From: Serinus canaria
Taxonomy: Eukaryota > Chordata > Aves > Passeriformes > Fringillidae
Length of the DNA: 64,000 bases
Direction of reading: 5' to 3'
Assembly: GCF_022539315.1 (NCBI RefSeq)
Contig: NC_066317.1
Coordinates: forward strand, 65,877,179 to 65,941,178
The translations under genes were made by a program, and so were the position numbers. The stretch's first letter is position 1. Each line of letters starts with the position of its first letter. Below are positions 24,967 through 37,430 of this stretch, piece after piece. The notes under the pieces are model-generated. The model did no database searches. It was not told where the DNA came from and saw nothing but the letters and a program-made list of their open reading frames with translations.

Positions 24967-25550
24967 TCAGAAAAACTGATTAAAACTCTGAGTAAACCTG
25001 GCTGTTCCATCATTACTGGCTGTTACAGAAAGCTGTCATAGCGCTACCCACAGCTGCTTGCTTCTTGAGCATTATCCAGTGATTCTGGCTCTGTGCTGGG
25101 ATGTTCAGCCTAGCAATCCAAATAACACCCAGGATGCGCAAAAGAAAACACATACAAGAGTGGAGGGGATCCACTTTACCCATTCCTGTAATTTAAATAG
25201 TGCCAGGGATTTTTCCCAGGCATTGAAATTTGCTCTATGATAGTGTTAAATAGCAGATGTTTTCCCTGGACAAGTGTCTCTTATTTTCCAGTGCTGTATT
25301 TTCCAGCTTTTGGTCCTAGTCCTGCTTCAGACTCTTCCCAGGCAACTTCCACTGTAACAAGTAGGAAATGGGAAATTCCCTTTATCTTCTGCCTGAAACT
25401 TCAGGTCTTTCACTACCACGTTCTCATCATATACATATAAATACATAAATACCTTGTGTGGGAGCTGCCTCCACAAGTCATGCATCTGGCAGGAATCTCT
25501 TGTGCCTAAAAAAGGGGGAAGAAAAATAGGAATAATTATACCAGGGGGGA

Positions 25551-25598
25551 AAAATCCCCCTTTGCCATCAAAAAAAAATTCCCCCTTTGACATCAAAG
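25551..25598. repeat. Imperfect short tandem duplication
   Basis: Two copies of a TCCCCCTTTGNCATCAAA unit separated by an A run. A local slippage duplication. Confidence 0.65.
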
Positions 25599-28080
25599 GA
25601 AGTCCTGTAATGGGAGGATTAATTTGAAGGGTTAGTGGCATTTAACAGGGTAAAAGTAAATTCTGTGAGGTGATTCAGCTTGGGATGTTGCAGAATGTGC
25701 GGGAAGAGTGGGAAGCTTGGCCTGGGCTGCAAGCTGCCTTGCTGGCATCCAGGCAGCATTTTCCTTGGCTCCCTCTGGCACAGCTGGCCCTGTGCCACCT
25801 CCTTCCATCCCACCGAAACCCTGCAGGAGAGGAGGGACCTGTGCCTCCTCCAGGGTGGGGGCTGAGGCTGCCCCATACCAATTAACGGGGATGAGGGAAA
25901 CAGCTTAGCTGAGAATGATGTAAAAACCACTGCACTTGGATGCTTTTGATGCTAGCAGCTCTACTTGCAAGGATTGAGCAGCTGGGAGGTGGGGTCCAGG
26001 AATGATGTTTCATGAGGCCATCATTCACCCTACTTTAAGAGCCTAACTAGCAGAATACCTCTTCTTTAAGCAGCAGCTTCACCCTTACAAATAACCTTTC
26101 CCCAAAGCATGGCTTTGCACTGGGGGTGGTGCAGGACATCTCTGGGGGTAGCAATAAGAAACTTCTTGATCCTTTTGACCCCATGATCAGCTTCCCCTTT
26201 CATTGATGCAGATGTTATGCTCATTGGACCCCACTGCCCTTAGCAGCTGCCTCTCCAAGTCTTGAGGTTCTCAGCCAGGCCCAGTTGCAATTTAACCCTT
26301 AATCATATCTCAAGACACCCTGCAAGAGGGGAGAGGCCTGAAATTGCACCCAGTTTTGCACCCAAGTGACAGGTTGCAAACCTGGCTGGCAAGACCCCAA
26401 CCCCTCACTGGGGAGCACTGTGAAGGATGGGGTGAGTTGGGCTGGACTTGCAGCCTGCCAAAATCCTGGTGTGTTTTGCAAGCAGAAAGCGTGATGAATA
26501 CATTCCATGCTCCCATCCCAGTGCCCTCAAGCAGTAGGATGAGTAAAGGGTCCAGCCTCATTGCAGGGTGAAAAGGAGTTTAATTCTCAACCATCCCTGA
26601 GGATACCCTTTTGGGGTGAGGATCCTACATCTCCCCCAAATCAGACCTTTTTTTAGGGCAGGACACTATGAAATCCTCTCTGAGATCTCTTCAGCAGAAC
26701 AGCAGGAAAAGCCTGTTCCATGCCTGGAGCCAAGGCAGAGGGAGCAAGTCAGGCTTGGCTTGCAGAGGGGCTGTTCTCCCAGAGAGGACAATGCACAGCC
26801 ATGTGTGCCAGCCTGGTGCCTGGGATGTGGGAGTGAACCTGGCCCCATGGGTGTGCTTTGTCCCACCACCTGCTCAGGGACCATGGCATCAGTGGCCACT
26901 CTCACACTCGAGGTTCCCACTCTGTCCCCAGAACTGTTGCTTGGGGCTCTGCCTGATCATCCTCGGGTCTCTGGCTGAGAGGGAAGATCAGCCTGGTTTG
27001 ATGAAAGGATGGAAAATGGGGAGAGGAAAGTCCCACAAAAAGTGGTACCTCCTCACCCAACACTGATGGGTGGCTGCAGGCTCGGGCAGCTTCACATGTT
27101 CCCAGGGTTTATGGTATTTTAGTCCTGCACCTTCCAGAGCTGATCACAAACCCAGGACAGGCTTGTCAAATAATTGATCTCATAAATCAACTGCTCTTGC
27201 TTTTCCCCAGCAAAAATTCCAGTTTCAGGTCCCTGACTCCAAGCATGTCAGGACATCCAGGAGATAGTGATGCCCACAAACTGGTGACCATACTCCAGGG
27301 GCACACTGTATTCCCCCACTGAGGGGCATGGCTGGGACATGCTCCCAACTCCTACCTCAAGGAGAAAGTAATGTCTTAGGATGGACATGCAGTGTGTTGA
27401 GGTAGAGGAATAGGGTTATAACTCAGCTGGAGTTTCTACTCAATTACTCACATGTACCAAAGCAGCTTGCTGTCCTGAGCCAAACTCACTTGTAGTTGGC
27501 TTGTCCAACAAGGGATCGGGGTGCCTGTCCTGGTGTGGTTTGGGATCTGTTGGACTACAGGTGGGGTCTGCCCTCTAAGCCATCAGCCTCTGTGCCCCTT
27601 GGGGGCTTCATCTGCCAGCAGAGCCATGCTGTGGTTCAACATTCCAGGCATTAAAAGTGCTATTAAGAGATCTATTCTCTAAAGGGGGACATGGGATGAC
27701 TGCCTAACTGCTGCTCTGCCTGAGATAAAATTGTGAGGAATATAAAATCCCAAAGGAGCTGTGGGTGAGGAGTCTCTTTCCCATGAGCAGAGCAGTCCAG
27801 CCTTCCTCTGTGCTTTGTCACAATGTCCATCCCCATCTTCCAGCTCGTGGCCACCCAATGAATTGATCTTTGGGCAATTACCCCACTGACTAGGCTGTCA
27901 CGTCCTTCTACTCCATTTATTAACTGGGAGGAGTTCACAACGTGGTGAATTATAAGCCAATGCTTTAAAACAGTGTTCTGAATTATTATTTATAATGCCC
28001 TGAGGCCCCCATGTAATTTATGGACAGGTATGAAGACAAGTAGGCGCTCAGACATGGGGATGAGCCCGGTGTAAATGCTG

Positions 28081-28113
28081 AGATAGAAGGATAGATAGAT
28101 GGATGGATGAAGA
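28081..28113. repeat. GATA/GATG microsatellite
   Basis: Short run of GATAGAAGGATAGATAGATG followed by GATGGATGAAGATA. An imperfect tetranucleotide repeat. Confidence 0.75.
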
Positions 28114-28309
28114 TAAGCTTCTTGGCCAAGAGAACTGGAGACTGAAAAGCTGGAGATGGAGAAGGCTGCTCAGACATCTCTGCTCTCCTAGGGTGATACC
28201 TACCCTCCCACTACTCTCACTCTGTAAAATGTCATCTCAAACGTGGTGCAAATCATTTGTTTACTCTTATTTTTTTGAATTTATCCAAAGTGCAAGGAAA
28301 AAAAAGTAA

Positions 28310-28432
28310 AAAGGAATTGCTTTGTTGTTGCAATTTGCTGCTAGGCATTCCTATGTGTGCTAATGATAAGTATTAATTAAATAGCTTTCTGTTGTCTTTT
28401 AAATGCAGTTCTTTCAGGCTGTAATTAAAAAC
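28310..28432. promoter_or_regulatory. Candidate conserved non-coding element
   Basis: AT-rich, non-repetitive stretch with dense homeodomain-type cores, including TAATGATAAG, TATTAATTAAAT and CTGTAATTAAA. It resembles vertebrate developmental enhancers by composition only. Confidence 0.3.
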
Positions 28433-29282
28433 AGACACCCAGCCCTTTCTGTCTGCATAGAAAGAGGCAGGTAGGCCTCTGGAGCTCTGCACTTCTTTCC
28501 TTGTAACAGGAGAGAAGTGGAAAATGAGGCAAAACCAGTTTCCACTGAAAACTCACTACCCTGTGCATGTCCTTCACAGGGAAGGCAACCAGCCTAGGGA
28601 AATTAAAGGAATGTGACTTCCAAGATCTCAGCCCTGCAATCAAAGTAAGTTTATTTGCCCTTAAGATCTCTCAGCTTCATACATTTAAAAGGCAGAGGAG
28701 ATCACTTTGTTTGATCTCTGGGCTACACAGGCTGCTGAACATCCTCCTGATGCATTCATCATGCCCAGAAGAAACTTGTTGCCTTATGAACATTTTGATC
28801 TGAGTAGCTGGAGATAGGATTCCATCCCTCTCATTTGTTTCTTGCTTTCCCCAGTTTTTTCCACTCTTGCTGCTCCTCTGGTTGTTATTAATCTCCTAAT
28901 TCAGCCTGTGCTGCTCAGGGAAGCTGGATCCCCCCCCAGCCCTACTGCCCTCTCCCTTTCCCAGCTTAAAAGAGATGAAAGCCCCTAGAAATGCAAATAA
29001 AATGTCAGACACTTACTTGATGGAAAGCAACCTCCAAATAAAATTTCCCATTTGCCCACAACACTGAATGACACCTAAGATCAAATTTTTTCTGCCCTTA
29101 AAGGCAACTGGGCTTCACTTATTTAAAATGCTGCTGTTAATCAATAAATACATGGGAAGACAATGGCTTCCTTCCTGTGCAGCTTATGAGAGTGGTGGGG
29201 GAAGATGCAGCTCTCTCAGAGGATGCCTTGGTCAGGGATGGCCCATGAGAGAAAAGTTTCTGTGTTCAACAGCTGCATATAC

Positions 29283-29298
29283 TTTTTTTTTTTTTTTT
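29283..29298. repeat. T homopolymer (16)
   Basis: Uninterrupted run of 16 T. It could be the tail of a decayed retrocopy on the - strand, but no body is recognised. Confidence 0.8.
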
Positions 29299-32200
29299 GT
29301 GAATGGAAGCATTTAATTATACATTTGAGTAATTTATAACCTGAGATGTGTAGAATTTGTGTAATAAATACACAGATAATTTAAGACAGGCACATTGCCT
29401 GTGAGGGGTTCCTCAATTTGGGGCAGTGCAGCACTTTGGTCATGCAGAGTGTTGCTCCTCTGCCTTGATAACTCCTCACACAGTTCATAAAACAGCCACA
29501 GCCCTTTTGGGATCCTATCAAGGATTTGCTATGGGTTTTTCTGTCTCCCTCAGCCCCATGGCTATGTCTGACTTGTGATTTTTTTGCAGCTGGGCAGGTA
29601 TCCACAGGGAATTGGGAACACAAGAAGGAGTTTGGGACACTCTGAGACTCCTTCCCTGGTGAGAGGAGCATGGGGCTGGGAGCATCTTTGGGGCTGTTGG
29701 TGGCAGCAGCAACAGAAGTGGCTCAGAAGGGATTTTTTTCCTCAATTATTTGTGTTTTAGAAATGAGAAAGGGGAAGAAATGGGATGGAAAAATCAGAGA
29801 AAAAAAAAAGTAAGCATTCAGAAATTAAATAATTTAAAAGGAGTTTGAATTTCTTGAATTGAATCAAAAGATTTTTTTCTTTTCAGCAAACATGAGCTTC
29901 TTTTGAGCAGAAACTGAAAAAAAAGAGCCTTAGAAAAGGTATTTTAAAGGCAAAATGACTCCCTTTTAGCCCAAATGATTAAAATTATGTTTCAGTTTTG
30001 GGAAAAAGAAGGAAATGTAGAAATTTTTCAAATTTTAGGAATATTTACAACACAATATCACAAAAAAGAAGGTGTTATGGGGGAAATGAGAAGCAGAACA
30101 AGAGGGCTGGAAAAGACTAGTGAGCAGCTGCCCTGTGTGGCTCTGTCTTTGCCCTGACACCCCTGAGATCACCCCGAGCACTTTAAGATCACGAGATACT
30201 GAGAACAAAGAGTTTGTGTTCTCTTTTTTGCTCTGTAGTTCCCTGCATTTTCAGGCTCCCAAAGCTGGTTCAGCACTTTTAGGGCAGGTTAGAAACCAAT
30301 TCTTAAAGAAAACAGAGCAGAAAATCAAATATAACGTGGCTCCAGGAGGGTGATGCTTTCAGAAAAATAGCGAAACTAATGATTTCTGAAAAACAAATAA
30401 ATTAATAAGTGATGAGCACAGGTCAGTAATATTTTGTGCAATTCCTCACTATTCAACTCGTTCCTCTTGCCTTGGGACCCCTCAAGCAGAGCATGACAGG
30501 TATTTGCAGAACTTTTTGCTCATGAAATCAAACAGCAGCATGATTACTACAACAGCAGTAAAAGAAGGGGGAAAGGGAGAAGGGGCTGTGTCTGAACATG
30601 GCTTTATTTTGGTATCTGGCGTAAGGAATGGAGCAGGACTGACTGTGCTAAGTCCTGGACTGACATGGGAAAAAGAAGATGAAATATTTTGGTATTGAAG
30701 TTAGCAAAGCAATCAGAGTCTGAACAACAGGTTTTGAGAATGGGGTTTTTCTGTCACTGACTTTCTGTGTGACTCTGGGAAGGGTCGAGGTAAGGAGCAG
30801 GGGGACCCTCCTGCAGCTCCCCCAGCCTGGTCACTGCCACCTGGGGGACTCCCGGGGTCCCACAGTGCCTGGGGACCAGGCTGCTGCCACCTCCTCACCC
30901 TGAGCTCGATGCCCTGCAGCCCCACTTAGTCCCTACCTGGCCGGCCCAGCCCCAGCACCCTGGGAACGCCTCGCTTCCGCTCCTCCGGGATGCTTGTGGG
31001 GATTAGCCAAGCTCTGCTCCCTAAACCCATCACATGTGTTTCAATAGTTTTAATTGTTGCCTTTAAGATAATTACAGGCTGGAGAGCACGGACAGGAAGA
31101 GCCCTGTGGATTTGCACCGGGGCTCGGGAGCACCGTTGTGTATGGAATGGGATATCTGCCACTTGGAAGTGTTTTTCCTGCTTGGGAGAGTGGTTTGCAT
31201 GCCAGAAGCAGGGAATGCCACAGATCCCCACTTCCCATGGCTGGAACAACTGGAACAAGGTGTCCCCCTGCCCCCCACTCCACCTGCCCTGGGGAAAGAA
31301 TCCTCCAGCACCTGGCTCAGCAGTTGCTGACCCTTGCTCATTTAAGCTGCAGCTTTTCCCTCCTTCCCACATCTGTTCAGAAGGGAATGAGAACCTGAAG
31401 TGAGCAGGGTGCTGAAAATCAGGCTCAGAGTGTGGTAAGGAGCATCCAGGGCTCACCTTGCTTAGAGATGAGGAGCAGCAGCCAGCTCCAGCACTCTCCT
31501 TGGCTCTTAGTGGGGTGGACCATACTTGGGTTTTTTACTATATTATGGTTTGTCCTGGTCCCTTGCTGGCTATCCAGCTTTCATCTCCGGAGAAAACACT
31601 TTCCTGATCTTAACGGGAGATATCTCTGTCCCTCCTGTAGCCTGGAGTAATTCAATATTGAGTGAGAGGATTGCAGTCACTGCTTTTCCTCTGTTTGCAC
31701 CTTTCTTGCAATTATTTGTTAGAGCTCCCTGCTGGAGGGCAGGGCAGGCAGCTCTCAGGAATAACACAACTTCCTGGATGCTGCCTTGCCACAGAAGAGC
31801 TGGGGCAGCACTGAGGACCCCTCTTGGGGCACAGACCTTCCCCAGGGTTCACCACACAGCACAGGATTTCTTCTGAAATCTCCAGCCCCTTGTGTCACCA
31901 CAAAACCCAGCAGGGGGTTCTTACCTTTGCACTTACAGTAACTATTTTATCACTGATGCTTTTTAAAATAAAACCAAGAATTTATCTACATCCAAGAGTT
32001 TGCTCCAGTGCAGCCTCCTGGTTGCAGGATGTCTCATGGCTGGTGTGGATCTGAAGCATCTGGCTGGTTGCTCCCAGACACTGAAACCTGCAGTAACTGG
32101 AGGGGTGATGTGGGGCCTGGCACACTGAGGGTGGGATTTGTTTTAGCATTCAATCCATGAAAATCCATTTAACAGCACTTCCCCTAAAGTGCTGCCTTTC

Positions 32201-32519
32201 TTCCACTCAAACTCCTAAAATGGAAATAATCACGGCAGGGAAAAAATTTGGAAGAACTCAGATATTAAAATGCAGTGAAGGTGAACTGGCTCCTGGGTGG
32301 AGGGGACGGGGATGGGCCCCGTCGCTGCTGCCAAGGTGAGTTCTGGGGACCTGTTCAGACCTACATCTGCTGGCAGTGGATTAGAAGTCAAACCCACCTG
32401 AAATCCAGAACTGAGCATCCTGAGGGGCTCCTCGAGGATGGGATATTCCCCTCCACAGGCTGCCGACTTTGGCCCAATAATCCTTCACATCCCATCCCTC
32501 TACTCCCTTTCCCCTTCCC

Positions 32520-32905
32520 TTCCCCTGTGATATGACACATTGGCAGAGGAATAAAATAATCAGCTATTGCTTTATTACTTTTTCCACCCCTGCTTCCCTC
32601 ACGGGCAACTGTATTTCGGCAAATGTTTTTAATATTTGCTAATAAAAGCAGTTCCAGTAATGACATGCTCCCTCCCAAAGACAAAATTACCGGGACTGGC
32701 GTTATCTAACAAACTCGTTTTGGCACAAGCGCGTCTGCGTTCGAGCCATTTCTGCCCATTCACAGGATTATCAGCCATCTCTGCAGCCAGCCCCAGCCCT
32801 CCTCTCTCATTCCTAGTTAATTGGTGTGAAATTGGAGCAAGTTCTCAGGTGATAATGTGTTTGCATTTACTGCTTCACTGAACCACCCTAGCCACTCAAT
32901 CCCAG
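32520..32905. promoter_or_regulatory. Candidate conserved non-coding element
   Basis: Non-repetitive AT-rich DNA with several retained CpGs in TA-rich context and motifs such as ATAATCAGC, TTTAATATTTGCTAATAAA, GGCGTTATCTAAC and GGATTATC. Composition suggests an enhancer under constraint. No coding frame fits. Confidence 0.35.
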
Positions 32906-33149
32906 CTTCATTAAAGCTTCAATCTCAGCTTTTGCTCCTGGCTGTGAGCTTCAAACCCTATTTCCTGCGTGGCAGACATACAGCCTAACACATGTCAGGA
33001 AGACAGCTTGAGCAGAGCTGCTGGGAACAAGCACAGCTACTACCCGGGCGCCGCTCCGGGAAAATCACGTTCGCGGTGGGAAAGATGCTTGGAGTCCCCA
33101 CGATGGCTTCACGCTGTGTTGGTTGGCTCCCTGCTCTGGAAAAAGGCAT

Positions 33150-33420
33150 CTTTTATACCCTTTAATTATACTTGATTAATGAATTAATTTTAATTTTTTT
33201 TTCTGCAGCACTTTGAAGATAAAAAACCCCTCGTCTGAATTCTGTGATTAGTATTTAAAGACTCAAGTGAAATATTTGTAGGCAGAAAAACCTAACCGAG
33301 GAATGCCTGTGTTCAAGCATTCAATAGGGCCTATTCACAGGATAGATTCCAGGGTTATTATTAGCAATAAGGTTATCTTTGGCATAATCTTTTTATGCAC
33401 AACATGCTATTGGATTCCAC
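33150..33420. promoter_or_regulatory. Candidate conserved non-coding element
   Basis: Rich in TAAT cores (TGATTAATGAATTAATTTTA, GTGATTAG, GGTTATTATTAGCAATAAGG). Non-coding and non-repetitive. Enhancer role inferred from motif density only. Confidence 0.3.
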
Positions 33421-34499
33421 CCTCCCTTTTGACTCAGGCCCTGGGGCAGAAGGTAGACAAACCAGAGCTGGTTCAAGCCTTGCAAGTGTTTTTCATGCAA
33501 GTGGAGCTGAAGCCTGGCAAAGTCTGCCATGGTTATATTTAGGACAAGCCATAAGTGTATTTTTGGTGCAAGATGCACGCCCCAGAGTGCTTCTGCATGG
33601 AGGGAGAAGTGTGCTGCCCCTGGGGTACCTTCAGCCCTGCCAGCACATGCTGTACGGGACCTGCTGCACACTGGGGAGAGCTGTGACACCCTGTGGGGGG
33701 TGACCCTTCAATCTGAGTGGAGAGGGATGGGTTGGGCTTGTCCTATACCCTCAGGTCATGGAGGCAGCTCTGAGCATCCCCTGGGCATGAGAGATTTCAT
33801 GGTCCGGACACAGCTCTGGGCTCGGGCAGGTCTGGACACAGCCAGGACAGAAGCTCTGCCAGCCACACCAGCGGGTGAATCTCCTCTGGGGAGCTGGAAT
33901 CGGCTCTCTGCTGTATGGATGTGCCCCGGGTGTCCCACCTGCCCCCAGCCGCAGCCGGGAGAGCTGACATGAGTGGGGCTGCAGGTCCACAGCTTGATGT
34001 GGGCATGAAAGGAGAGAGCAGCTGTCACCTGCCTGCCTCTTAATTTGGTGGTATTTCTAGCTCTCATAAAGCTAAATGTAGGAGGTGGGGTTTTGTAGTT
34101 GATGGTGCTTTTTGGTGTTTTGTTGTGTTTTTTTTAATGGGTGGTGCGTGTGATTTTTCAAACGAGTTCCCTTTGGCACGTCTGTGCCAGCAGCGTCGGT
34201 GAGAGCCCCAGGATGCCTCTGCTGGAGCCCGGGAACACCTTCCTTTGAAATTTGCCTTCTGTCTCCCCAAACCCACCACTGAGCACTGGGGGTGGGAAGA
34301 GGTGAGGCCACCTTTGGCTGTGGTCCTTTACCCTGAACAGCTCAGCTGCTGCACAGGGTCCCCAAGTCACCCCAAAACCAGCCTCAAAAATTGATCAGGG
34401 CTGCTCCTCCATGGCCAGGCTCCCCAGCCTGGATGCAGGCAGAGCCAAAACACACAGAGGCACATTAAAGGATGGCTGGTATGGCTTTGAAATAGCAAA

Positions 34500-34985
34500 T
34501 CCCCTGTAGCCTAGTTTTTAGAGAAAGTATTTTGTAGCTGGATTTTCTCTTTGTGACTAAACATGGTTATTAAGGCCCCAAGTGCATCATTAAACCTGTT
34601 ATTAAAAGTAAACATGCTAAGGAGAATATACTGCTGTGTAGCAAGCTCATCCAGGGCACTGGACCCTCTGGAAAAGTCATTAACATTTGTATTTAAAGTG
34701 AACATAGTTAAGAACATATTGGACTAATTCAGGGCCTTAGAGCTATTAAAATGACTGCCATTAAAAATAAATATGTTGGGCAGAATATGTTGCATAATTA
34801 AAATTATTACAGTGTTTACTCTGTTTTTTATGCTGGCCTCTAGTTTAAGAGGTTACTTGTATGTATATAAAATATATACCTGTATTTTATATTTATACCT
34901 ACACAGTAATATGTCTAACTATATATATTTGGTTATCTATTGTCTTAAAATGACTCTGTAGGATAAATTTGACTTCCTTGTTGCA
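34500..34985. promoter_or_regulatory. AT-rich element with degenerate internal repeats
   Basis: Unique AT-rich stretch whose core holds three related 30-base units (34601, 34691, 34760). It contains the forkhead-type word GTAAACA. Could be an enhancer built by old internal duplication. Confidence 0.35.
34601..34789. repeat. Three diverged copies of a 30-bp AT-rich unit
   Basis: Units at 34601-34630, 34691-34720 and 34760-34789 align as ATTaAAAgTaAACATG, then TAAGgAgAATAT with substitutions. Spacings are 90 and 69 bases. Each is preceded by a CATTAA or CTATTAA word. They are too diverged to be recent. Confidence 0.5.
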
Positions 34986-35519
34986 GAATGAGACAGAGCC
35001 CTAGTGGGGTGAAGTCTTGATTAAAACCATGGGGGAAAAATAATAAATAAGTTCTGGCTATATGTAAGTGTTGTGGCCTGAGTCCAGTGGCTGTTGAGTT
35101 CAGTGGGAATCTTTCCTTGACTTTGCAGTGCTGGGTCAGACCTCAGGAATGTGCCTCTTGCTTTGATGGTTTTGCTATTGGTAGGTCAGCTTGGAAAATC
35201 AGCAAATCAGCAGCTTTACTTTCCACGGGCCATTCCCAGGCGAGCTCCACCAGGTTCTCACTTCAGCCTGGTCCCCTGCAGCTCTCCTGTCCCTGGGGAG
35301 GTGGCAGGGTAGGACCATCTCCCTGTCACAGGGTTCTTCCCACCTGTGTGGGAAAAGGTGCTCCCAGGGAAGAGCAGAGCTTCCTAGGGAAGAGCAAAAC
35401 TGCTCCCAGGAGTTTTGGACATGAGCAGTGACCTTTGCTTTGCCAGTGCCTGGGTCATGTGGCATCTCCTGCCAAGGTCCTGGTAGATCCAATCCACATA
35501 ATGTATATGAATGTTTTAT

Positions 35520-35735
35520 AGAGCCAGAGAATAGTCCAGGTTGGAAAGGACCTTTCAAGGTCATCTGGCCCAAACTCTGCTACATCTTCATCTAGACCAG
35601 GGTGCTCAGATTCAGCCCAACCTGACCTGAATATTTACACAGATGGGGCATCCACCACCTCTCTGGGCAGCCTGTGCCAGTGCCTCACCACTCTCCTTGT
35701 GAAAAAAAAATTCTTTTCCTTATATTTGGCCTGGA
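35520..35735 (-). mobile_element. CR1 LINE 3' fragment
   Basis: Contains GTCCAGGTTGGAAAGGACCT, GGTCATCTGGCCCAAACTCT and CATCTAGACCAGGGTGCTCA. Further right it has CATCCACCACCTCTCTGGGC and GTGCCAGTGCCTCACCACTC. This is the order of the CR1 3' region in reverse orientation. The terminal repeat is decayed. Confidence 0.88.
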
Positions 35736-35827
35736 ACTCAAGCAGGGGCCATCATGCTAAATGCAGTTACCTCCCAGGGACCTGAATGGGACCTGAGGCT
35801 TTTGTGATTTTGGGAGAGTTCATTAGG

Positions 35828-35844
35828 AAAAAAAAAAAAAAAAA
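35828..35844. repeat. A homopolymer (17)
   Basis: Run of 17 A, just right of a CR1 fragment. CR1 does not end in poly(A), so it is probably unrelated to that element. Confidence 0.8.
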
Positions 35845-36398
35845 TTGAATGCTCACCATACCAGCCAAGGGCTGTTTTCCAATAATTCCTCTGGGAGTCC
35901 CAGTGGCTCCAGCACTCCACAGGATCACAGGTGGTTGGACCACAGGTTAGGGTCGAAGAAGCTGTACTAAGGAATTGCATGGGATGGGGGATGTCCCTTG
36001 AAAAGCAGCCTGTTGGAGGGGTTTCATTAATTGCTGTGAAGGGGTTAATTAAACCCTGCTGGGTGGCAGTGACCAGCACCTTCCCCTCCAGCTCTTCTCC
36101 CAGGAGTGCTTGGGGTCTGCATTCCCAGTAACCACAGGGCCACCCCGGATGTCTGGGGGGCTCTCAGGTGCCCAGGGCTCACCTGCGGGGGATGCCCCAG
36201 CAGCACAGCCCCGTGCGGGTGTTTCTCTGGCTGGCACGACCCCAAATGCCGATCAAGGGGGGAGATAAGCACCGCTGGCTTTCGAGGAACGGAGCGAGGA
36301 ATGTCAGCAGATGGCACTATTTCTTCTGCCATAGGAGCTGCTGGTATCCCCCCTGCTCTGAGCCGTGCCTGGACCAGGGGAAGCTCCAGGCTAAGGGC

Positions 36399-36436
36399 AA
36401 AGCGCTTCCAGAGCCCCAAAGCGCTTCCAGAGCCCC
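36399..36436. repeat. 19-bp perfect tandem duplication
   Basis: AAAGCGCTTCCAGAGCCCC occurs twice head to tail without change. Confidence 0.9.
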
Positions 36437-37069
36437 ACCAGCCGTGGGCTCCGCCCGGGGTGCACCCGCCGGTGCCGGGAGCAGGGTAGGGAGTTCCCCG
36501 GGTCCCCATGGAGACCTGTCCTGCTGGATGTTGCCTTCCCATCGGCTTCGGTGCCCGACTGTGACTCAGTGATCACCAGCACAAACCTCAGGCCGCGCTG
36601 CCAAACCACTGCGCTGCTGTGTTTTGTACCGGCTCTTTTTTTAGGGTTGAAAATCGGTGTTTGTTGCTGACTCTCCAGGTGGAAAGGGAGGAGAAGAGAG
36701 TTTTAGTGCCCCTCCCTGTTCCCCTTCGCCTGCATCCCACTCCAGGTGATACTGCTGTGACCAATGTCCCCAGATGCTGCAAGCTGGAGAGATGCCTACA
36801 GCCAGGGGTCTCAATCGGACGAGTCCCAATGGGATCTCACCCCCCCGGATCGGCCAGATAAGCTCCTTATATCAGCTGCAAACCCCCTCACTCAGCTCTG
36901 CCCCAGCACTCCGGGGGCTGCACGACCCTGGGGCTGCTCCCTTCTGTCCCATCCTTGATTTCAGCAGCACCAGGGCTGCTCCTGTGGCTGTACCTGTGCT
37001 GCAGCACTGGCTGCCAGTGGCAGTGGGGGGACATTTTCCACCTCACTGAATTAAACTTCATCTCCGAGA

Positions 37070-37430
37070 GGTGCTACCCAGCGCAACTGAATATTTAAAT
37101 AATAAAACGAAACCGTGCTGGTGGGAGTACAGCTGCTATTACACTTATTAGTTAATTGTGGCGGTGTTTCAGAGCCCTAGGCATGCACCTGGACCCCTCG
37201 TGCTAGGTGCTGTACAAACAGGATGGAGGAGAAGACTTTGGCGTTTAAAGGCACTGAGTCATTCCTTCGCCCTCTCATCTGAAACCTCAGCTTTGTGTAA
37301 AACCTTTAGGATTTTGTTTAATGGGCGCAGCTAATGGTGAGGTAATCAGGGAGCCTTTCGACACAAAACCCAGCGATCAGTGGGTTGGATGCCTTTTGAT
37401 CTCTCTGCGGAGCAAAGGCATCGAGAGGAG
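37070..37430. promoter_or_regulatory. Candidate conserved non-coding element
   Basis: Contains ATATTTAAATAATAAAACGA, CACTTATTAGTTAATTGTGG and GCTAATGGTGAGGTAATCAG with several CpGs. No repeat and no supported frame. Enhancer-like by composition. Confidence 0.3.

Noticed and set aside
36045..36542. 165-codon - strand frame
   Set aside because: GC-driven open frame opposite another long frame, with Gly/Pro/Arg-rich composition typical of non-coding GC-rich DNA.
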